Source: DATMER01 sp963741305
GTDB lineage: Bacteria; Acidobacteriota; Thermoanaerobaculia; Multivoradales; UBA5704
DNA length: 64,000 bases
Assembly: GCA_963741305.1 (NCBI GenBank)
Contig: CAVUHL010000003.1
Location: 6,510,001 to 6,574,000, forward strand
Reading direction: 5' to 3'
The translations under genes and the position numbers were made by a program. The notes beneath the pieces are model-generated. The model saw only the letters and a list, made by a program, of their open reading frames with translations, did no database searches and was not told where the DNA came from. Of the stretch, positions 59,315 through 64,000 are shown in pieces; position 1 is the stretch's first letter, and every line of letters begins with the position of its first letter.

Positions 59315-59770
59315 CTATGCACGAGGATCGATGGCTATGGCAAAGAGAGCTACCGCGAACAGGAAGCTAAAAAACTGAATTCGAGAGGGCCAGGCGACAA
59401 CGTCGTTGAACAGATCGAAGAAACGGCTATCCAGCATCCAGATGACCTGCTCGTGCGAGACGTATCCAAAGTAGAGAGAGACTCCGGCCAGCGCGCAGGA
59501 AGCGAAGGCCCAAACCTTGTGAAGCCCTACTGTGTCGGCACGGGCATCGGACTTTAGCAGGAGAGCACCTACCGCCCCGAATATCAGGGTGCAGAGAGTC
59601 GTCAGCAACTGGTTTTTCTCACGGTAGAGCGCAAGCTGCTCTTTGTGGAATTCGTCCAGCTCTTTTACCTTTGACGCGGAAAAATCCGCAGACGCAAGGT
59701 AAAGATCGGTAGCCCAGACCAGAGCAGCTACCGCGATCACGATTCCTAGTGCCACCACGGGTTTTCTCAT
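59315..59770 (-). CDS. Predicted inner-membrane protein
   Basis: 151 residues. An N-terminal helix (VVALGIVIAVAALVWATDLY) is followed by a coiled-coil-like polar segment (SKVKELDEFHKEQLALYREK). Three more hydrophobic helices (about 56-70, 88-103 and 128-147) follow. I know no named family. A consensus -10 TATAAT lies upstream at 59803-59808. It leads a two-gene unit with the secreted PEGA-like protein. Confidence 0.6.
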   Translation of the reverse strand: MRKPVVALGIVIAVAALVWATDLYLASADFSASKVKELDEFHKEQLALYREKNQLLTTLCTLIFGAVGALLLKSDARADTVGLHKVWAFASCALAGVSLYFGYVSHEQVIWMLDSRFFDLFNDVVAWPSRIQFFSFLFAVALFAIAIDPRA

Positions 59771-59802
59771 CCAGGCAAGTCCAGGCTGTCAGACCTGTTT
59801 AC

Positions 59803-59808
59803 ATTATA
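59803..59808 (-). promoter_or_regulatory. Candidate -10 box (TATAAT)
   Basis: A perfect TATAAT on the minus strand lies 33 bases before the ATG of the membrane protein at 59770. The -35 region is not convincing. Perfect -10 boxes are rare in this GC-rich window. Confidence 0.4.
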
Positions 59809-59816
59809 CGCGCAAG

Positions 59817-60175
59817 TCAGAGGACTAGCAGCAGGTCGAAGAACACGAAACGCCCGCGGTCCGCCACCCCGCCCGGCCGGACTTCGATTGGCCGCGGAAG
59901 ACCGGGCCGCCGTGCACGAAGGTGTGGAGCTCGCCGTTCTCGCCGCAGGGATCGATCTCCGGCGGGAGATCGCGCAGGGCCGTTTCGTCGTAGCAGCGCC
60001 CGGCAAAGGCGGGATCGAGCCTCTCCGTGTCCACACAACCACGGTGGCTTTGAAGCCGAGGCGTGAAGGTGGTCAGGAGTCCGACCGGCTCCAGCGTGCC
60101 GGACCTCCTCAGTTCGTGAAGCATGACGGCGCTGTCCTTGCCGCCACTCCAGGAGAGGAGGACGGGCTCGCTCAA
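59817..60175 (-). pseudogene. Dph6-related PP-loop ATPase remnant
   Basis: A TTG at 60175 overlaps the permease stop (TTGA) and opens SEPVLLSWSGGKDSAVML, the PP-loop of diphthine-ammonia-ligase-like ATP pyrophosphatases. After LVGLLTTFTP-type sequence it jumps straight to RGCVDTERLDPAFAGR and DPCGENGELHTFVHGGP, the C-terminal family blocks. About 100 residues of the middle are missing (junction near 60035-60075). The last part (IEVRPGGVADRGRFVFFDLL) lies in another frame, so a frameshift near 59885 is also needed. Related genes are often next to cobalamin uptake genes. This copy looks non-functional. Confidence 0.7.
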
Positions 60176-61152
60176 TCCTTCCGCCCCAACACCAGCAGCC
60201 ACAGGAAGAACGGCCCGCCCAGGAGCGCGGTCAGCACTCCCACCGGCAGCTCGGCCGGCGACATGATGGTGCGGGCCGCCAGGTCGCAAACCGCCAGGAA
60301 GGCGCCTCCCCCGAGCAGGCAGGCCGGGGCCAGGAAGAGATGATCGTGCCCCACCCAGCGGCGCAGCATGTGCGGCACCATCAGCCCGACGAAGCCGATC
60401 GGGCCCGCCACGGCCACCAGCGCGCCGATCATCAGAGAAGAGACTCCGAGCACCTGCAGGCGCAGGCGGACGAGGTCCACCCCGCGGCTCGCCGCGAGCT
60501 CTTCGCCCGTGAGGAGGAGGTTGAGGTCCCAGCGCAGGGCCAGGAGCACAGCCGCCCCTCCGAGCACCCAGGGTGCGGCCCAGAGCACTTCGCCGTAGCC
60601 CACGACCGAGAGCCCGCCCATCATCCAGCGCACCATGCGGAACGTCTGCGTGGAGTCGGAGAGGTATTGAATGAAGAGGATCAGCGCCGAGCAGGAGAGG
60701 GAGACCGCGATGCCGGCGAGCAGGAGCGTGCCCGTGTTCCCCTGGCGGCGCCAGGCGAGCCCCACGACCAGCGCGGTCGCGCCGATCGCGCCCACGAAGC
60801 TGGCCAGGGAGACGAGGGGCATGCCCCAGAGCACGCCCATCTCTTCCAGGCGGAGCGAGAGCACCGCGCCCAGCGCCGCACCCGTGGCGATGCCCAGCGT
60901 GTAGGGCTCGGCCAGCTCGTTGCGGAACAGGGTCTGGAAGGCGAGGCCCGAGACGGCGAGGCCCGCCCCGGCGAGGAGCGCCAGGAGCACACGCGGCAGG
61001 CGGAGCTGCCAGAAGATCGCCTCGGCCGTGGGATCGCCGCGCAGCACGTCCCCGAGGGAGATCGGCTGGCTGCCAACGAGCGGCGCACCGATTACGACCG
61101 CACCCCAGAGCAGGAGCAGCACGAGAAGCGCGGGACCGGGGCGGGGCCGCAT
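60172..61152 (-). CDS. btuC: ABC transporter permease, BtuC/FecCD family
   Basis: 326 residues with about ten transmembrane helices. LRLPRVLLALLAGAGLAVSG, FQTLFRNELAEPYTLGIATG and the coupling segment GPIGFVGLMVPHMLRRWVG are the conserved FecCD blocks. It forms the inner-membrane channel for vitamin B12 or an iron chelate. Its ATG directly follows the ATPase stop (TGAATG). Together with the BtuF- and BtuB-like genes upstream, cobalamin is the preferred substrate; siderophore or heme uptake cannot be excluded. Confidence 0.88.
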   Translation of the reverse strand: MRPRPGPALLVLLLLWGAVVIGAPLVGSQPISLGDVLRGDPTAEAIFWQLRLPRVLLALLAGAGLAVSGLAFQTLFRNELAEPYTLGIATGAALGAVLSLRLEEMGVLWGMPLVSLASFVGAIGATALVVGLAWRRQGNTGTLLLAGIAVSLSCSALILFIQYLSDSTQTFRMVRWMMGGLSVVGYGEVLWAAPWVLGGAAVLLALRWDLNLLLTGEELAASRGVDLVRLRLQVLGVSSLMIGALVAVAGPIGFVGLMVPHMLRRWVGHDHLFLAPACLLGGGAFLAVCDLAARTIMSPAELPVGVLTALLGGPFFLWLLVLGRKD

Positions 61153-61944
61153 TCAGGGTCCCAACTGCAGGAGGGTGACCGGGCGCTCGCCGCCGCGGAC
61201 GATTTCGAACCGCGTCCGGAAGAGCTTTTCGAGGAGACCGGGCTCGAGGATCTGCGACGGCGTGCCGCAGGCGAGCACCTGGCCGGCGGACATGGCGAGC
61301 AGACGGTCGCCGAGCATCGAGGCGAGGTTGAGGTCGTGGGTGGCGAGCACCACGGTGCGCCCGGCCTCCGTCTCGACACGGAGTAGACGGAGCAGCAGAT
61401 CGGCAAGGTCGCGCTGGTGGCGGGCATCCAAGTGAATCGTGGGCTCGTCGAGGACCAACAACTCGGATTCCTGCGCCAGCGCTGCGGCGATGAATGCGGC
61501 CTGGCGTTCGCCGCCGGACAGCTCGTCCACTGGACGGCGGCGCAGGTCTTCGATGCCGACCAGGGCGAGGGCGGCGTCCACCGCGGCGAAGTCTTCTTTC
61601 CGCGGCGCGAGCTGGAACGCCGAGAGATGAGGATAGCGGCCGAGGAGCACGACCTCTTCGACGCTCAGGGGCACGCTCGCCGGACGGATCTGCGGCACGT
61701 AGGCGATCCGGCGCGCGAGCTCGCGGCGGGAGAGGGTCGCGAACGACCGCCCCTCATACCGCAGCTCGCCCGCGGTGGGACGGAGCAATCCAGTGAGGCA
61801 GCGCAGGAGGGTCGTCTTGCCGGCGCCGTTGGGCCCCACGACCGCCAGGCACTCGCCGCGGAGGACATCGAGGTCCACGGGTCCGAGGACCGTGCGGCGA
61901 TCGGGTTGCCAGGTAAGCCCGCGTACGGCGAGGATCGGTGTCAT
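61153..61944 (-). CDS. btuD: ABC transporter ATP-binding protein, BtuD/FepC type
   Basis: 263 residues. Walker A GPNGAGKTTLLRCL (about 38-51), Q-loop YVPQIRPASVPLS, signature LSGGERQAAFIAAAL, Walker B LLVLDEPTIHLD and H-loop LATHDLNLA are all intact. Energises uptake through the adjacent permease. The ATG overlaps the binding-protein stop (ATGA). Confidence 0.92.
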   Translation of the reverse strand: MTPILAVRGLTWQPDRRTVLGPVDLDVLRGECLAVVGPNGAGKTTLLRCLTGLLRPTAGELRYEGRSFATLSRRELARRIAYVPQIRPASVPLSVEEVVLLGRYPHLSAFQLAPRKEDFAAVDAALALVGIEDLRRRPVDELSGGERQAAFIAAALAQESELLVLDEPTIHLDARHQRDLADLLLRLLRVETEAGRTVVLATHDLNLASMLGDRLLAMSAGQVLACGTPSQILEPGLLEKLFRTRFEIVRGGERPVTLLQLGP

Positions 61945-62894
61945 GACCCTTCCAACGCGGCCCGGATCTCCGCGTAGAGCCGGGGGAGGCGCGGGCCGGG
62001 AATCACGGTGTGGTCGCCGGCCAGTACGTGGACCCGCTTTCTGCGAACGGCGGGCACGTTGCCCAGCTGGTTCCAGTCAGTCACGAGCTGGCGTCTCACG
62101 TCCGGAGAGACACCCGCGGAGCGCAGCTCCAGGATCACGTCCGGAGCCCGGGCCACGACCTCTTCCAGGCTGACCTTGGGGTAGCGGACTGGCGCGTCGG
62201 CAAAGACGTTGACCGCGCCGAGACGATCGAGCAGCTCCTGGTAGAAGGTGTCCGGGCCGGCGACCAGGAGGTCGGCGAGGCGTCCCTCCGGCCGGTCGGC
62301 GGAGATGAGCACCCTGAGCTTGTTGCGGAGCGGCTTGGGAGCGAGCCCCGCCCGCCACTCGGCGGCCAGGCGCTCCCCCGCTTCCGGAACGCCGCAACGT
62401 TGCGCGATCAGAGTGAACGAACGCTCGACATCGGCCAGGGTCTCATTGGGGATGATGATCGTGTCGACGCCGAGCGGCCGGAGATGGTCCGCGAGGTCTT
62501 TCTCGCTGGGCAGCAGCACGGCGAGGTCGGGCTTCAAGGAGACGATGCGCTCCAGGTTGGCATCGAAGAGCCCCCCGAGGCGCGGCTTCTTCGCGGCCTC
62601 GGGGGGCCAGGTGCTATAGGCGCCCACCCCCACCACCCATTCTCCAAGGCCCAGGGCGAAGAGGGTCTCGGTGATGTTGGGGGCGAGGGCGACGATTCGT
62701 TGGGGGGTCCGCTCGTGCTGCGTGGGAGAGGGGGTCTTCTCGCAGCCGGAAAGGACCAAAAGGACGTAAAGGACAGAAAGGACCAAAAGGACGCGGACGG
62801 ACCCCCTCCCCCCCTCGCAAGTCTCCCCCTCTCCCGGGGAGGGCGTGCTCGGGTGGACCGGGAGAGGGGGCCGGGGGGTGAGGGCCTTCCTCAA
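61941..62894 (-). CDS. btuF: Cobalamin/iron-chelate substrate-binding lipoprotein, BtuF-like
   Basis: Up to 317 residues from a TTG at 62894 that overlaps the receptor stop (TTGA). The first 32 residues are proline- and glycine-rich and encoded by intergenic-repeat-like DNA. The functional signal is probably RVLLVLSVLYVLLVLSGC, with a lipobox cysteine at about residue 51. The signal peptide itself is encoded by an A-G-G-A-C-rich tandem repeat (minus strand of 62752-62800). The mature part shows RIVALAPNITETLFALGLGE, PRLGGLFDANLERIVSLKPD and DTIIIPNETLADVERSF, as in class III binding proteins. The true start is uncertain because no ATG or GTG suits the signal peptide. Confidence 0.85.
   Translation of the reverse strand: MRKALTPRPPLPVHPSTPSPGEGETCEGGRGSVRVLLVLSVLYVLLVLSGCEKTPSPTQHERTPQRIVALAPNITETLFALGLGEWVVGVGAYSTWPPEAAKKPRLGGLFDANLERIVSLKPDLAVLLPSEKDLADHLRPLGVDTIIIPNETLADVERSFTLIAQRCGVPEAGERLAAEWRAGLAPKPLRNKLRVLISADRPEGRLADLLVAGPDTFYQELLDRLGAVNVFADAPVRYPKVSLEEVVARAPDVILELRSAGVSPDVRRQLVTDWNQLGNVPAVRRKRVHVLAGDHTVIPGPRLPRLYAEIRAALEGS
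62752..62800. repeat. A-G-G-A-C-rich tandem repeat encoding a signal peptide
   Basis: Units of the type AAAGGAC or AAAAGGAC recur about every 8-13 bases. A similar run lies in non-coding DNA at about 32969-33010. Here the minus strand encodes V-L-L/V-L-S steps of the BtuF-like lipoprotein signal. Confidence 0.55.
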
Positions 62895-64000
62895 AACTCG
62901 ACCGCCACTCCGCCGATCAACGTCCGCCCGGGCGCGGGGTAGCCGAGGACTTCCTCATACTCCTCATCCGCGACGTTCTGCACTCGGGCGTAGGGGGCCA
63001 GCCAGCCGAGCGCTCGCCAGCGGGCCGCGAGATCCACCCGCAGGTAGTCCGGGTTCTCGGTGCGCTCGAAGGTGACGGCGTCCGCGTCCGCCCGCTCTCC
63101 CACGTAGCGGCCCTCCAGGTTCAGGATCACGTCCCCGGGCCGGGCGGTCAGCACGAGAGAGGAGCTCCACTCCGGACGCCGGAGCAGCTCCAGGCCGGTG
63201 GCGCGGTCCTCGGTCTCCAGCCAGGTGGCGCTCCAGCGGGCAGTGAAGATCCCGCGGGTCAGGCCCGCTTCTCCCTCGATCCCCCGGCTGCGGGCGCGGT
63301 CGATGTTGAGGTTGCGGCTGGTCACGAAGTCGAAGTCGATCAGGTTCTGCTGCCGGTTCTCGAAGCCAGTCAGGCCGAGGCGAAGGCCTCCCGCGGTATC
63401 GCCGGCGTACTCGATCCCCAACTCGTAGCTCTCTCCAGTTTCGGGCTGCAGGTCGGGGTTGCCCGAGAAGGGGAAGAACAGCTCGCCCAGTGACGGCGCC
63501 CGGAAGGCCTCGCCGTAGCTGGCGCGCAGCCGCACACCACGGCCGGCCTTCACCACGATTCCCGTGCGCAGGCTGGTCTCGGAGCCGTAGACGTCGTTGT
63601 CGTCACGCCGCACTCCAAGGTCGAGCCGGACGGGGCCGCGGCCCCAGCTCCCCTGGCTGAACACGGCCCAGGTGCGCTGATGGGCGGCGTCCAGGTTGAG
63701 GCCGAAGCTGGAGCTGTTCGTCACCTCCAGGCGCTCGGCCTCGCTGCCGAAGGCGATCCAGAGGTTCTCGTTCCGCCTCCAGGTCGCCACGGCCCGGCCG
63801 CGCAGCCCTTCGGACTCGGTGTCCGAGGCGGTGAAGCCGAACGGATCGTCCGCATCGCGGTAGGCCGAGTCGAAGCGGGTCTGCGCGAGCTGCGCTTCCA
63901 CCTCCCAGGTCCCGAGGTCGGCGACGAACGGGATGGCCAGCTCGCGCTCCTCCCAGGCGATGTCGCCGATCAGGTTCGGCTGGCCGCTGATCCGCGGGAC
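62891..64000 (-). CDS. btuB: TonB-dependent cobalamin-type receptor, C-terminal part (cut by window edge)
   Basis: The frame is open to the window edge (370 codons present; the GTG at 63901 is internal). Barrel motifs include RASYGEAFRAPSLGELFFPF, NPDLQPETGESYELGIEY, RNLNIDRARSRGIEGEAGL and the terminal LIGGVAVEF. These match BtuB-type receptors, whose 'F-R-A-P-S-L-x-E-L-F' and 'N-P-x-L-x-P-E' blocks are typical. The plug domain and any upstream cobalamin riboswitch lie outside. The stop overlaps the binding-protein start. Confidence 0.85.
   Translation of the reverse strand, partial: VPRISGQPNLIGDIAWEERELAIPFVADLGTWEVEAQLAQTRFDSAYRDADDPFGFTASDTESEGLRGRAVATWRRNENLWIAFGSEAERLEVTNSSSFGLNLDAAHQRTWAVFSQGSWGRGPVRLDLGVRRDDNDVYGSETSLRTGIVVKAGRGVRLRASYGEAFRAPSLGELFFPFSGNPDLQPETGESYELGIEYAGDTAGGLRLGLTGFENRQQNLIDFDFVTSRNLNIDRARSRGIEGEAGLTRGIFTARWSATWLETEDRATGLELLRRPEWSSSLVLTARPGDVILNLEGRYVGERADADAVTFERTENPDYLRVDLAARWRALGWLAPYARVQNVADEEYEEVLGYPAPGRTLIGGVAVEF

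Overview
The window looks like a piece of a GC-rich, Gram-negative chromosome. TonB-dependent receptors, lipoprotein and Sec signals, and giant secreted YD/RHS proteins ending in a 'CRVLDTR' domain suggest Acidobacteriota (Thermoanaerobaculia-like); this is inferred, not proven. No rRNA, tRNA or CRISPR array was seen.

Layout: (1) 1-4.2 kb is a decayed mobile-element zone. It holds the start of a serine recombinase, a tyrosine-recombinase-like gene, a small linker gene, a frameshifted HTH gene, a G-tract cluster, iteron-like repeats, a frameshifted tyrosine recombinase, strong hairpins and a dif-like site in a G-rich gene-free stretch. (2) 4.28-32.87 kb carries two tandem paralogous genes for exported proteins of about 4,546 and 4,937 residues. 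Each has three RHS regions, BACON-like and Fn3 domains and a seven-repeat propeller-like block. Each also has an internal variable cassette where an RHS protein would normally end. (3) 33.2-51.9 kb is a pectin/uronate catabolic locus in two divergent operons around a regulatory gap at 43.9-44.2 kb. Leftward: TonB receptor, LacI regulator, KdgK, Eda, UxaC, a pectinesterase fused in frame to a Gfo/Idh/MocA oxidoreductase, and GarD-like dehydratase. Rightward: GH28 polygalacturonase, KduI, KduD, DUF4861-GH105, an SDR and a hexuronate-type MFS transporter. (4) 51.9-57.3 kb is an accessory island: a DUF1778/GNAT toxin-antitoxin pair and a broken TIR-NB-ARC-TPR gene, separated and bordered by copies of the 3' part of the MFS gene. 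A 415-bp element with 20-bp inverted repeats follows. (5) 57.3-64 kb holds small membrane proteins, an FAH-family enzyme, two envelope proteins and a BtuB-BtuF-BtuD-BtuC type cobalamin/iron-chelate uptake operon ending in a degraded Dph6-type ATPase.

How it works together: pectin would be de-esterified and cut outside the inner membrane, and oligomers taken up by the TonB receptor. GH105 would trim unsaturated ends, and KduI/KduD would convert the product to 2-keto-3-deoxygluconate. KdgK and Eda then yield pyruvate and glyceraldehyde 3-phosphate. The saturated galacturonate branch enters through UxaC. No classical UxaB/UxaA pair is visible, so the SDR and the GarD-like enzyme are candidates to fill that gap.

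Several genes carry frameshifts or fusions (HTH, tyrosine recombinase, TIR-NB-ARC, Dph6-like, pectinesterase fusion). Real decay cannot be told from assembly error by reading alone.
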